From NCBI GenBank assembly GCA_964411125.1, contig CAYPJU010000095.1, positions 1 through 21,498 of the forward strand: a stretch of DNA of 21,498 nucleotides, written 5' to 3'. Source of the stretch: JBFIHF01 sp964411125. Lineage in GTDB: Bacteria; Myxococcota_A; Bradymonadia; Bradymonadales; Bradymonadaceae. The notes under the pieces are model-generated. The model searched no databases, was not told the origin of the DNA, and saw nothing but the letters and a program-made list of their open reading frames with translations. Below are positions 14,291 to 21,440 of this stretch, piece by piece (position 1 is the stretch's first letter; each line of letters opens with the position of its first letter). A program made the translations under genes and the position numbers.

Positions 14291-15054
14291 CGATTCAGCT
14301 TCCCGGCGATGTTTCGTACCAAGGCGCGCGGCCCGAGCTGTGATGCGATGGTGGTCAGCGTGTTCGCCGCCCCCTGCACCGCGACGGGCTTTCCTTTGTG
14401 CATCGCCCGGTAGGCATGCTTCGCCACCTCTTCGGAGGTCGCGACGACCTGTGCCTTGAAGATCGCCTTGTCCTTGTTGCCGGCGATGTCGCCGAACTCG
14501 CTGTCGGTGGGGCCGGGACAGTGGGCCGTCGCGGTGACGCCCGTCCCGTCGAGCTCGACGGCGATCCCCTCGGTGAACGACAGCACGAACGCCTTGGTCG
14601 CGTAGTAGGTGCTCATGTACGGCCCGGGCTGGAAGCCGGCGGTCGACGCGATGTTCAGGATCCGGCCGTGGCCGCGCTCGATCATCGAAGGCAGGAAGAT
14701 GTGCGTCAGCGCGACGAGCGCTTTGACGTTCAGTTGGATCTGGTCGAGCTCCCACTGCCGGTCGAGCTCCCAGAACTTCCCGTTCGACCCGAACCCGGCG
14801 TTGTTCACGAGGTAGTCGATCGCGATCCCCTTCGCCTTCAGGTCTTCGTGCAGGCCGGTCCACTCGTCGGGGTCGAGCAGATCACGCGCCTCCACGTGGA
14901 TCTTCACCTTGCTACCGAGCTCTTCGGCGAGCTCCTGCAACCGCTCTTCGCGCCGCGCGACGACGACGACGTCGTGGCCTTCGGCGGCGAACAAGCGGAC
15001 GAGCTCGCGGCCGATCCCGGCCGAGGCTCCCGTCACCAATGCTGTCTTTCTCAT
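14287..15054 (-). CDS. short-chain dehydrogenase/reductase
   Basis: The protein has 255 residues and a classical SDR Rossmann fold: TGASAGIG (8-15) for the nucleotide, NNAG (84-87), the catalytic Ser in NIAST (S137), and Y150-xxx-K154 in STYYATKA. ARREER after the second strand suggests NADP(H) preference. The C-terminal region (AMHKGKPVAVQGAANTLTTI) resembles the DltE/YqjQ-like group of SDRs. The substrate is unknown. The ATG at 15054 is chosen because GGAGGAG lies 3-4 bases upstream; a GTG at 15078 would overlap the RidA stop in GTGA and add 8 residues. It lies between RidA and MtfA in one operon. Confidence 0.93.
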   Translation of the reverse strand: MRKTALVTGASAGIGRELVRLFAAEGHDVVVVARREERLQELAEELGSKVKIHVEARDLLDPDEWTGLHEDLKAKGIAIDYLVNNAGFGSNGKFWELDRQWELDQIQLNVKALVALTHIFLPSMIERGHGRILNIASTAGFQPGPYMSTYYATKAFVLSFTEGIAVELDGTGVTATAHCPGPTDSEFGDIAGNKDKAIFKAQVVATSEEVAKHAYRAMHKGKPVAVQGAANTLTTIASQLGPRALVRNIAGKLNR

Positions 15055-15074
15055 CTTCTCCTCCGTTCGCCGGG

Positions 15075-15488
15075 TCACTTCGGCAGGTACGCCACCGCCT
15101 TCATCTCGATCAAGAGGTTCGGGTGCGGCAGCTCCGCGACCGCCAGGGTGGTCCGCGTCGGCCCGCTCTCGGCCTGAAAGTATTCGTTGTACACGGCGTT
15201 GTAGCCGCGGAAGTCGGACATATCGACGAGGAACGTCGTGACGTCGACGAGATCGTCGAGGTCGCCGCCGACCGCATGCAGGATGACACGCATGTTCTCG
15301 ATCACCGCGCGAGTCTGAGCGGCGATGTCCTTGTCGACGCGACCGTCGGGGTGGATCGTGACGCCGTCGTGGGTATTGTCGGGACGTCGCGACGACGTCC
15401 CGCAGAGGTAGACGAAGTCGCCGGCGCGGCGTGCATGCGGGTACCCGGCCAGCGGATTCGCGCGGTCGGAGAGGATCGTGTTTTTCAT
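15075..15488 (-). CDS. RidA-family deaminase, 2-aminomuconate deaminase-like
   Basis: The protein has 137 residues and a RidA/YjgF fold. The conserved Arg that binds the carboxylate is R112 (GPTRTTLAV), and the Glu-containing end is LLIEMKAVAYL. The segment GTSSRRPDNTHDG (30-42), together with PHARRAGDF, matches the 2-aminomuconate deaminase subgroup as I recall it, rather than plain imine deaminases. Those enzymes act in 2-aminophenol and 3-hydroxyanthranilate breakdown. No other gene of those pathways is present, so only the family is firm. The ATG at 15488 has a weak AGG upstream; the frame continues further but into the divergent gene. It leads the operon with SDR and MtfA, and faces away from a Rieske oxygenase across 127 bases. 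Confidence 0.88.
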   Translation of the reverse strand: MKNTILSDRANPLAGYPHARRAGDFVYLCGTSSRRPDNTHDGVTIHPDGRVDKDIAAQTRAVIENMRVILHAVGGDLDDLVDVTTFLVDMSDFRGYNAVYNEYFQAESGPTRTTLAVAELPHPNLLIEMKAVAYLPK

Positions 15489-15615
15489 CGGTCGGCCTGT
15501 CGAGCGGGTCGCGCAGATGGTGGTGCTTCGCGGGCGCGACGACAAGCCCGTTCGTCGAACGATGTCCAAGACCGCGCCGTTACGGTAAAAGCGTGGAAAC
15601 CAACCGAGGTGATCG

Positions 15616-16692
15616 ATGGCCGAGATCGAAGCGAAGCTGACCCCTCCCGAGACGAAGGGCAACGTCTCCGTCGCGAAGCTGACGCGCTGGTGGTACGTCG
15701 CGTGCGAATCGCACGAAGTCTCGCCGGGCCCGATCGCACGCACCATCTGCGGTATCCCGATGGTCCTCTTCCGAGACAAACGCGGCGAGGTCGGCGCGTT
15801 GCTCGACCGCTGTCCGCACCGCAACGTGCCGCTCTCACTCGGGCGGGTGACGAGGCAAGGCGAGCTCGAGTGCGGCTACCATGGCTGGTGCTTCGCGAGC
15901 GACGGCGCCTGCACGAAGGTGCCGGGACTGATCGGCGAGTCGGACTCGAAGGGCCGCCAGGTCACCCGCTACCCGGTCCGCGAGCAAGACGGCTACGTCT
16001 GGGTCTGGGCCGACGCCGACGCCGAGCCCGATCGTCCCCCCTTCGCGCTCCCCGCGCTCGACGCCGGGTACACGACCGTCAGACGGTCGATGACGATGGA
16101 GACGACGATCTGGGCGGCGGTCGAGAACGCACTCGACGTGCCCCACACCGCATACCTGCACGCCGGGCTCTTCCGAGGCGGCGCGAAGAACGAGATCACG
16201 GCGCGGATCCGCCGCTGGTCCGATCGATGCGAGGTCGAATACATCGGCGAGCCTCGCCCCGAAGGCGTGATCGGTCGGTTGCTCTCTCCGTCCGGCGGCA
16301 TCGTCGAGCACTGGGATCGCTTCTTTCTGCCGTCGGTGTCTCAGGTCGAGTACAAGCTGGGCCCCGAAAACCACGTCGTCGTCACGACGGCGTTCACCCC
16401 CGAGAGCGACTTCGTCACCACGCTCTACGCCACGATCCAGTTTCGCGTTCGCCTGCCCGGCTGGATGCTACGGCCGCTCGTGCAACCCCTCGCCGTCAAG
16501 GTCCTGCAGCAAGACGCCGAGATCTTGAAGATCCAGACCGACACGATCCAGAAGTTCGGCGGCGAGCAGTTCGTCTCGACCGAGATCGACACCCTCGGCC
16601 CCCACATCTGGAGGCTGCTGCGGCAGGCCGAACGCGGCAACCTCGAGCCGATGGAAGAGCCGTTCGAAAAAGAAATCGTGATGGAGGCGTGA
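15616..16692 (+). CDS. Rieske non-heme iron oxygenase
   Basis: The protein has 358 residues. The Rieske [2Fe-2S] domain shows C66-P-H68 (DRCPHRN) and C86-x2-H89 (CGYHGW). The catalytic domain carries the mononuclear iron motif D174-x2-H177-x4-H182 (NALDVPHTAYLH), and D300 in LQQDAEILKIQ is the likely third carboxylate ligand. The length and single-subunit look fit the group that includes vanillate demethylase, pheophorbide oxygenase and cholesterol 7-desaturase rather than two-subunit ring dioxygenases. A reductase would be needed but none is seen; a Rieske ferredoxin lies just downstream on the other strand. GAGGTG precedes the ATG at 15616. The substrate cannot be read from the sequence. 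Confidence 0.92.
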   Translation: MAEIEAKLTPPETKGNVSVAKLTRWWYVACESHEVSPGPIARTICGIPMVLFRDKRGEVGALLDRCPHRNVPLSLGRVTRQGELECGYHGWCFASDGACTKVPGLIGESDSKGRQVTRYPVREQDGYVWVWADADAEPDRPPFALPALDAGYTTVRRSMTMETTIWAAVENALDVPHTAYLHAGLFRGGAKNEITARIRRWSDRCEVEYIGEPRPEGVIGRLLSPSGGIVEHWDRFFLPSVSQVEYKLGPENHVVVTTAFTPESDFVTTLYATIQFRVRLPGWMLRPLVQPLAVKVLQQDAEILKIQTDTIQKFGGEQFVSTEIDTLGPHIWRLLRQAERGNLEPMEEPFEKEIVMEA

Positions 16693-16700
16693 CGGCCATT

Positions 16701-16736
16701 TGTAGCTGGAAGCCGCACCACCACAGCATGGCTACA
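16701..16736. repeat. hairpin element sharing GCTGGAAGCCGC with 9688-9739
   Basis: TGTAGC (16701-16706) and GCTACA (16731-16736) form a 6-bp inverted repeat around 24 bases. The left half contains TAGCTGGAAGCCGCACC, closely resembling GGCTGGAAGCCGCGGCACC at 9691. It fills the 39-base gap between two convergent genes and overlaps the stop of the ferredoxin gene. It could serve as a bidirectional end for both. Confidence 0.55.
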
Positions 16737-17124
16737 ACAGGTTGAACCGACGTTTGACGCGACGGATCGACGCGACGTCGCCGTCGACGTCCACCTCGAA
16801 CTTGTCGAGGGTGTCACCGAGGCATGGCCCTTCCCAGCAGTGGCCGGTTTCGGGGTCGAACCGGGCGCCGTGCATCGGGCAGAGGATGCTCTTGTGGTCG
16901 CGCCCGAGGAAGTTTTCGTCGTCCCATCCGAGCGGGATCGACCAGTGCGGGCAACGGTTCTCGTAGGCGACGAAGCCGTCTTTCCAACGCATGACGAAGC
17001 CCTCGGACTGCTGGCCGAGCCTGTCTTCGTATTCGAACGTTCGGGCGGCTCCGTCCTCGGTGAGGCCGGCGACGTCGACTTCGGCGAGTAGCCCGACGCC
17101 GGGTTTGATTACCTCGTCATCCAT
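16732..17124 (-). CDS. Rieske-type [2Fe-2S] ferredoxin
   Basis: The protein has 130 residues consisting of one Rieske domain. The cluster ligands are C58-P-H60 (ENRCPHWS) and C82-PM-H85 (LCPMHGARFD), followed by ETGHCWEGPC. The 21-residue spacing between boxes and the absence of a TM helix point to a soluble ferredoxin. Such proteins pass electrons from a reductase to Rieske oxygenases, and the oxygenase gene lies just across the convergent junction, which makes it a candidate partner. An independent role is equally possible since the two genes are not co-transcribed. GAGGTCGA directly precedes the ATG at 17124. Confidence 0.88.
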   Translation of the reverse strand: MDDEVIKPGVGLLAEVDVAGLTEDGAARTFEYEDRLGQQSEGFVMRWKDGFVAYENRCPHWSIPLGWDDENFLGRDHKSILCPMHGARFDPETGHCWEGPCLGDTLDKFEVDVDGDVASIRRVKRRFNLL

Positions 17125-17190
17125 TCGACCTCATTGTAGCGGACGAAGAGGCACGGGCCAGTTTGTGGGGGGAGCGCGCGATGGACGAGC

Positions 17191-17222
17191 GGCCGGTGTC
17201 GCGTTCGAACGCGACACCGGCC
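17191..17222. repeat. perfect 32-base palindrome
   Basis: The arms 17191-17206 and 17207-17222 are exact reverse complements, centred on TTCGAA, with no spacer. It lies in the 149-base gap between the end of the Fic gene (17274) and the start of the Rieske ferredoxin gene (17124), both on the minus strand. As RNA it folds into a very stable hairpin. No T-run follows on either strand, so it is not a typical intrinsic terminator. Confidence 0.9.
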
Positions 17223-17273
17223 CGTCCCCGCGTGCATCTCGCGGTCTGGGATGCTCTGTCGGCCAGGCGCGAC

Positions 17274-18026
17274 TTACAGCGCGAGCTGCGCCGACTCGGT
17301 CTGAACGCCGTACTGCGACTGGAAGCAGCGGGCCGCTTCGATCGTCGAGCGCAGCGCGTCGACCACCACCGGCACGAGGTCGGTTCGGTGACCGTCGAGC
17401 GCGGCGAAGTAGTCCTGGCGGTTCATCGCGTGGATGATGGCGGGCGGATACCCTTCTTTGATGAGCAGGTAGTTCATCATCAGTCGCCCGACCATCCCCG
17501 ACTTCTCGTCGAACGGGAAGATCTTCATGAACTCCCAGTGAGCCATCGCTGCAGCGCGCACCGGGTGGTAGTTCACCAGCTCGTTCTGGTACGTGTCCAT
17601 GAACTTGCGGAAGTAGTACGAGATCGAACCTTGCGGGCAGACGTCGAGGTTGTAGACCCCCGGCGTGGTGTCGCGCTTTCGGTATCGACCGGCGTAGTCG
17701 ACGCCCGGATCGCAGAGCCGAATGTGGAGCTCCTTGATGAAGTCCATCGTCAGCTCGTCGGGCCGCTGATCGGGGTCGAACAGCGACAACGCAATGCTGC
17801 GCAGACGGCACATCGACTTCTGTGCGACGCCATCGCAATAGTTGCGGACGGGCTGACCGGATAGCGCCCGATTGATATCAGTTTGAGTGAGAACGACGCC
17901 TTCCAGGGCGTGTTCGTGGTAAAGCCACCCAAGCATTAATCGGTCCATGAATGCTTCGCGCATCGGTCCGATCAGCCTGTCGTATGGAGATCGTTGGTGA
18001 TCGATCTCGAGATAAGTCAGTTTCAT
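17274..18026 (-). CDS. Fic-domain protein with degenerate catalytic motif
   Basis: The protein has 250 residues and a Fic/DOC fold. The N-terminal helix contains HALEGVVLTQTD (39-50), which aligns with the inhibitory (S/T)xxxE(G/N) helix; here E42-G43 remain but the Ser position is Glu38. GRYRKRD (113-119) fits the usual beta-flap region. The active-site loop reads FPFDEKSGMVGR (170-181) where active enzymes have HPFx(D/E)GNGRxxR: the catalytic His is Phe170, the Gly-Asn are Lys-Ser, and the first Arg is Met178. AMP transfer by the normal mechanism is therefore unlikely. It may be a regulatory or binding relative, or transfer another group. GGAGG lies 5 bases before the ATG at 18026, and the reading frame is intact, so it is not simply decayed. 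Confidence 0.85.
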   Translation of the reverse strand: MKLTYLEIDHQRSPYDRLIGPMREAFMDRLMLGWLYHEHALEGVVLTQTDINRALSGQPVRNYCDGVAQKSMCRLRSIALSLFDPDQRPDELTMDFIKELHIRLCDPGVDYAGRYRKRDTTPGVYNLDVCPQGSISYYFRKFMDTYQNELVNYHPVRAAAMAHWEFMKIFPFDEKSGMVGRLMMNYLLIKEGYPPAIIHAMNRQDYFAALDGHRTDLVPVVVDALRSTIEAARCFQSQYGVQTESAQLAL

Positions 18027-18056
18027 GCTGGCCTCCTATCGCATCCCCCGGGCGCC

Positions 18057-18074
18057 CTGGTTATCCCCAACCAG
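18057..18074 (-). promoter_or_regulatory. inverted repeat in the leader of the Fic gene
   Basis: CTGGTT (18057-18062) and AACCAG (18069-18074) flank ATCCCC, about 30 bases upstream of the Fic start. It could be an operator or a leader hairpin. No promoter boxes could be placed with confidence. Confidence 0.3.
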
Positions 18075-18178
18075 TCCGAAACGTTCCCGGGTTCAGCGCG
18101 GAAATCCCGCACCGACTTGTTTCAAACGGTAGGAGGTTCCCGATCGCTTTTCAACAGGTCCGCGCGATTTTCTCGCGA

Positions 18179-18224
18179 GGCTCGAGGTTCGATGCATGAG
18201 GGTCGACGCCTCACGCCTCGAGCC
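18179..18224 (-). other. nested hairpin across the phosphatase stop codon
   Basis: The outer arms GGCTCGAGG (18179-18187) and CCTCGAGCC (18216-18224) enclose an inner pair TGAGG (18197-18201) and CCTCA (18209-18213). The stop codon of the phosphatase gene lies in the inner arm. It is placed like an mRNA-end structure but has no T-run. Confidence 0.4.
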
Positions 18225-18723
18225 GGAGGTGGCGGAGCATCTCGCCGCCTCGGTTCATCTGGGCGTCGGCGTAGCGCACCAGGAGCGGGTTGGGGACGGC
18301 GGTTGGGCGGTCTTCGAGGACGCGTCGCATCGCCTCCGCTTCCTCGCCGGGCCCGAGCCAGTGGCACCAGAGGATGTAGGCGGCGGCGGTGGAGCGGCTG
18401 ATGCCGGCGTTGCAGTGGATGTAAACGAGCTCGGCGGTCCTCAGGACGAGCGCAGCGGCGAGGAGTTTGCGGACGTCGTCGAGCGAGGGGGGACGGCCCT
18501 GGGGGTCGACCGCGTCGGCCTCCCAGATGTCGTGAAACTCGAGCCGAACGTGCAGCGGGTTGTGCGGCCGAAAGCCGTAGGGCGGGTCGGAGCCGGGCGA
18601 GCCGATCGAGACGACGGCGGTCCGCGGGGAGATGTCGAGGAGGTCGTCGTTCGCCTCGGGGAGCGAGCGGGCGACGACCTTTGGAAGGGTGCTCGTCAAT
18701 TCGTGATGAAGTCGACGCCACAA
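18211..18723 (-). CDS. CX5R protein tyrosine/dual-specificity phosphatase
   Basis: The protein has about 170 residues. The P-loop IHCNAGISRSTA (102-113) carries the nucleophile C104 and R110 of the HCxxGxxRS signature, and EFHDIWE (62-68) could supply the general acid Asp65. The C-terminal part is helical. It would hydrolyse phosphoesters of Tyr/Ser/Thr or a small molecule in the cytoplasm. The start is uncertain: the longest frame begins with TTG at 18723, but a TTG at 18699 would overlap the upstream gene stop as TTGA and give 162 residues; neither has a good ribosome site. It overlaps the end of the lipoprotein gene, so the two are likely in one transcript, although one product is cytoplasmic and the other exported. 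Confidence 0.85.
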   Translation of the reverse strand: MWRRLHHELTSTLPKVVARSLPEANDDLLDISPRTAVVSIGSPGSDPPYGFRPHNPLHVRLEFHDIWEADAVDPQGRPPSLDDVRKLLAAALVLRTAELVYIHCNAGISRSTAAAYILWCHWLGPGEEAEAMRRVLEDRPTAVPNPLLVRYADAQMNRGGEMLRHLRLEA

Positions 18724-20186
18724 TCCTCGAACAGGGTCGGAGGACCGCCGGGGGTGGGCGACAGGCGGGAGTAACTTCGCGTGGAGGTCTGGCCTCCGGA
18801 CAGGGTCTGCTGCTGGTCGCCCCAGTAGATGCGACCGTTGGCCACGTTGGTGACGAACGTCACGGTGAGGTTCGTGGCCTCTGGCGGCACGGTGAACGTC
18901 CCGGAATCTACCGCGTTTGAGCCCGGGGTCCCGCCGATGTCGCGGAACGTCTGGGAGAAGTACTCCGCGCCAGCGTCGCTGACGGTGAGCTGGATCGAAT
19001 CCATCCCGTCGGTCTCGTCGTAGTAGTAGTAGCCCATGAGCACCTCTCCCTCCTCCCCGGACGTCAACTGCCGGAGCTGTAGGGAGATCGGACGCTGCCC
19101 CAGCAGCTCGTGCGAGTAGAGGGGGTTACTCTGCGGGTCGGCGAACCAGCCCCGATCGCGACGGAAGACACCCGCGGCGTTCTCGGGTGCCTCCGGCGGA
19201 TCCGGATTGAGCGCGTAGATCCAGTAGAGGTCGAACCCGCCGGGCTGAATCTGACGCTGCGACCGGAACGCGATCGTGGTGTCGGTGCGGCTCCACCCCG
19301 AGTCGACTCCGAGGACCCGCGGAATCTCGGTCAACGTCTGGGTCTGCGGGTCGTACCACAGAACGCGGATGTCGCGGCCAGAGTCGAGACTCCCGTTGTT
19401 GTCGACGAGCGCCTTGTGGTCGAACGTGTAGTTGATGACCGTGTTGCGCGGGCTCGGGATGTCCATCTGGTTCTGGAAGAAGATGGGAATCCGGGCCGAC
19501 CAGCCCGTACCCATGTCCCAGGTAGGCTGCGCCAGCGCCGCCTCGCAGCTCAGCATGCAATCGGGGCCGAAACCGCCGCCTTCGCACTCGGTGCATCCGC
19601 TCGCGGGGTTCTGGTACGGCGGCAGGCACTCCCCGCACGTATCGCCGCCGAAGCGATCGGCGCACTCGCAGCTCGTGTTCCCGTCTCCGTCTTCGACGCA
19701 CATGCCGTCGTTTTCGCAGAGAACCGAGGCGCAACCGCCCGCGACGGGCTCGCACTTGTCGCCGGAGAAGTCTTCTTCACAATCGCAGGCGAAGTCGGTG
19801 TCCGAAATCATCGTGCAGGTGCCCGGCACCTGACCGACCTCCGTGCAGGGGTCGTCGGCGCAGAGGTCATCGACGCAAGTGGCCGCGTCGTCCATCGACG
19901 GCACCTGTCCGTCCTCGCAGCCACCCGTCGGCTCGCAAGTCTCGTCTGCCGTCAGCACGTAGCCCGTGTCGCAGTCGTCGCAGTCGTCGGAGACGTACCC
20001 CGGGTCGCACTCGCAAACGTTGTCGTCGCCACAGACGCCGTGGTCGTTACAATCACTGTCGCTCTGGCACTGACCGTCACCGTTGTTGTTGGTATCGGTG
20101 CCCGGGATCGGCTCTCCTTTCAGAGGGTCCGAGAAGTTGCAGGAGCTCGCGAGCAAGATGGCTAGCAACAGGAAACAACGACGCAT
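18696..20186 (-). CDS. Cys-rich lipoprotein with EGF-like modules and a DUF2341-like domain
   Basis: The protein has 496 residues. A lipoprotein signal peptide (MRRCFLLLAILLASSC) ends at the lipobox Cys16. Residues 40-214 hold about 27 Cys in EGF-like modules, for example CNDHGVCGDDNVCECDPGY (46-64) and CENDGMCVEDGDGNTSCEC (157-175). From about 229 the pattern WSARIPIFFQN, then RDIRVLWYDP and GGFDLYWIYALNPDP, resembles DUF2341. The region from about 365 looks beta-rich and ends with CGVDFITN. It should be anchored outside the inner membrane and act in adhesion or carbohydrate/protein binding; the ligand is unknown. The ATG at 20186 has GGAG 5 bases upstream. EGF-rich lipoproteins are frequent in Myxococcota. 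It is divergent from the DUF2914 gene across 96 bases. Confidence 0.87.
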   Translation of the reverse strand: MRRCFLLLAILLASSCNFSDPLKGEPIPGTDTNNNGDGQCQSDSDCNDHGVCGDDNVCECDPGYVSDDCDDCDTGYVLTADETCEPTGGCEDGQVPSMDDAATCVDDLCADDPCTEVGQVPGTCTMISDTDFACDCEEDFSGDKCEPVAGGCASVLCENDGMCVEDGDGNTSCECADRFGGDTCGECLPPYQNPASGCTECEGGGFGPDCMLSCEAALAQPTWDMGTGWSARIPIFFQNQMDIPSPRNTVINYTFDHKALVDNNGSLDSGRDIRVLWYDPQTQTLTEIPRVLGVDSGWSRTDTTIAFRSQRQIQPGGFDLYWIYALNPDPPEAPENAAGVFRRDRGWFADPQSNPLYSHELLGQRPISLQLRQLTSGEEGEVLMGYYYYDETDGMDSIQLTVSDAGAEYFSQTFRDIGGTPGSNAVDSGTFTVPPEATNLTVTFVTNVANGRIYWGDQQQTLSGGQTSTRSYSRLSPTPGGPPTLFEDCGVDFITN

Positions 20187-20268
20187 TGCATCTCCAATTT
20201 CGACGTACGGGATCGGCTCTACGGTAAGCCAAGACGAGTTCCCTAGCAAAGTTCGAGTCGCACGACCA

Positions 20269-20286
20269 ATGGAGAACGCATCGTGA
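20269..20286 (+). other. five-codon mini-ORF overlapping the DUF2914 start
   Basis: ATG at 20269 opens a frame of Met-Glu-Asn-Ala-Ser that ends at TGA 20284-20286, overlapping the GTG start at 20283. Its second codon GGAG region also serves as the ribosome site for the GTG. It may be a coupling leader or chance. Confidence 0.2.
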
Positions 20287-21401
20287 GTGAATCAGCGGAG
20301 GTGTCGCGATGGTCGTTCGCGAGACGCTGGGGCCCGTTCCTGGCGTTCGCGGGGGGGTTCGTCTTCGACTCGCTGACGCTCGGGACGAGCGTCTCGCAGT
20401 TCGACCTCTACCTGGTCACCTTCTATGTCGGCATCGCCGGGCTGATGCTCGCCCTGCGCCTCTTCCTGACCGGGAGCGCATTTCGTCGCTACACGGGTTG
20501 GATGCTGCAGTTTTGTCTGGGCGGGTGCCTCTCGGCGGTGGTCGTCCTCTACTTCCTGAGCACGGGCTACATTTACTCGTATCTGTTCGTCACCGCCCTC
20601 TTCCTCCTCGCGATCTACAACGAGCTCTCCGAACACGCCGACGCCGTGCGTCTTCGCGCGCGGATGATGTCCGCGCTCACGGCGAGGCTGCCGCTCGCCG
20701 GGCGCATCCGCGCGCGGGAGGAGGTGTCCGAAGATCTCTCCGATCGGCGCGCGCTGATGTGGGCGGTCTGGTGCCTCGCGGCCGCGATGCTGACGAACTT
20801 CGTCGTTCCTCACGCGGTCGGTACGGTGCGCTTCTGGATGTTTTATCTGTGCGTCGCCGGTGCGTTCGGGGTGATCCTCGTCTTTCGGTTCGTCTCCCGG
20901 ACCCCCTGGCGCGAGGTCCGGCCGGCGGCGCTCGCCTCGACAGTCCTCGTGGTGGCGTGGGTCCTCGGGATCGTCCCCCCGGTTCCTCTGGTCCAACGCA
21001 ATTCGATCGTTTGTACGGATTTCACAAAGTCGCGCGGCGAATACACGTGCATGCAGCAGGAACAGCCGGTCCTTGCCCGCCTCGGCGTCCGACCGCTCCA
21101 GGTCAGCGCGTCGGGCGAACCGGTCTACTACCTGACCGCCGTCTTCGCGCCGCGCAACATCGATGCGACCGTCGAGCACCGGTGGTACCGCCACGTCGAC
21201 GGCTCGTGGGAACAGACCGACGACATGTCGTTCGACATGACCGGTGGCCGCGACGACGGCTGGCGCTTCTGGTCGCGCAAGCGTTCGATTCCGCCGGGAA
21301 AGTGGCGCGTAGAGACGGCGCTGGAGGGGGGCGCGGTGCTGGGAACGGCGACCTTCGAGGTCGTCGAAGCGTCTGCTTCGAAGGCCCGGGTCGAGCTTTA
21401 G
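20283..21401 (+). CDS. polytopic membrane protein with C-terminal DUF2914
   Basis: The protein has 372 residues starting at a GTG. About seven hydrophobic segments are seen (17-35, 41-61, 75-93, 96-113, 157-175, 183-203, 214-232). A soluble C-terminal domain from about 275 follows with the DUF2914 signature: VEHRWYRHVDG (297-307), DDGWRFWSRKRSIPPGKWRVE (324-344, shown here by its key residues W327, S331, P338-G339 and W341) and the FEV ending strand (358-360). DUF2914 is an uncharacterised domain often fused to membrane helices. A GGAG lies 8-9 bases before the GTG. It is divergent from the EGF lipoprotein gene. The function is unknown; an envelope role is inferred from the topology. Confidence 0.87.
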   Translation: MSESAEVSRWSFARRWGPFLAFAGGFVFDSLTLGTSVSQFDLYLVTFYVGIAGLMLALRLFLTGSAFRRYTGWMLQFCLGGCLSAVVVLYFLSTGYIYSYLFVTALFLLAIYNELSEHADAVRLRARMMSALTARLPLAGRIRAREEVSEDLSDRRALMWAVWCLAAAMLTNFVVPHAVGTVRFWMFYLCVAGAFGVILVFRFVSRTPWREVRPAALASTVLVVAWVLGIVPPVPLVQRNSIVCTDFTKSRGEYTCMQQEQPVLARLGVRPLQVSASGEPVYYLTAVFAPRNIDATVEHRWYRHVDGSWEQTDDMSFDMTGGRDDGWRFWSRKRSIPPGKWRVETALEGGAVLGTATFEVVEASASKARVEL

Positions 21402-21440
21402 TTCGGGGTTGGTACGGCTGGAAGAGGTTGTCGCAATGGG

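Noticed and set aside
14291..14863. N-terminal extension of MtfA by about 190 residues in the same open frame
   Set aside because: The extension overlaps the SDR gene in another frame, is Arg-rich, and lies before an ATGA-coupled start that yields a normal-length MtfA.
15039..16745. Long open frame of more than 500 codons on the plus strand covering RidA antisense and the Rieske gene
   Set aside because: Its translation is Arg/Ala/Pro-rich low complexity with no motif, while the other frames encode clear RidA and Rieske proteins. It is a GC-rich shadow frame.
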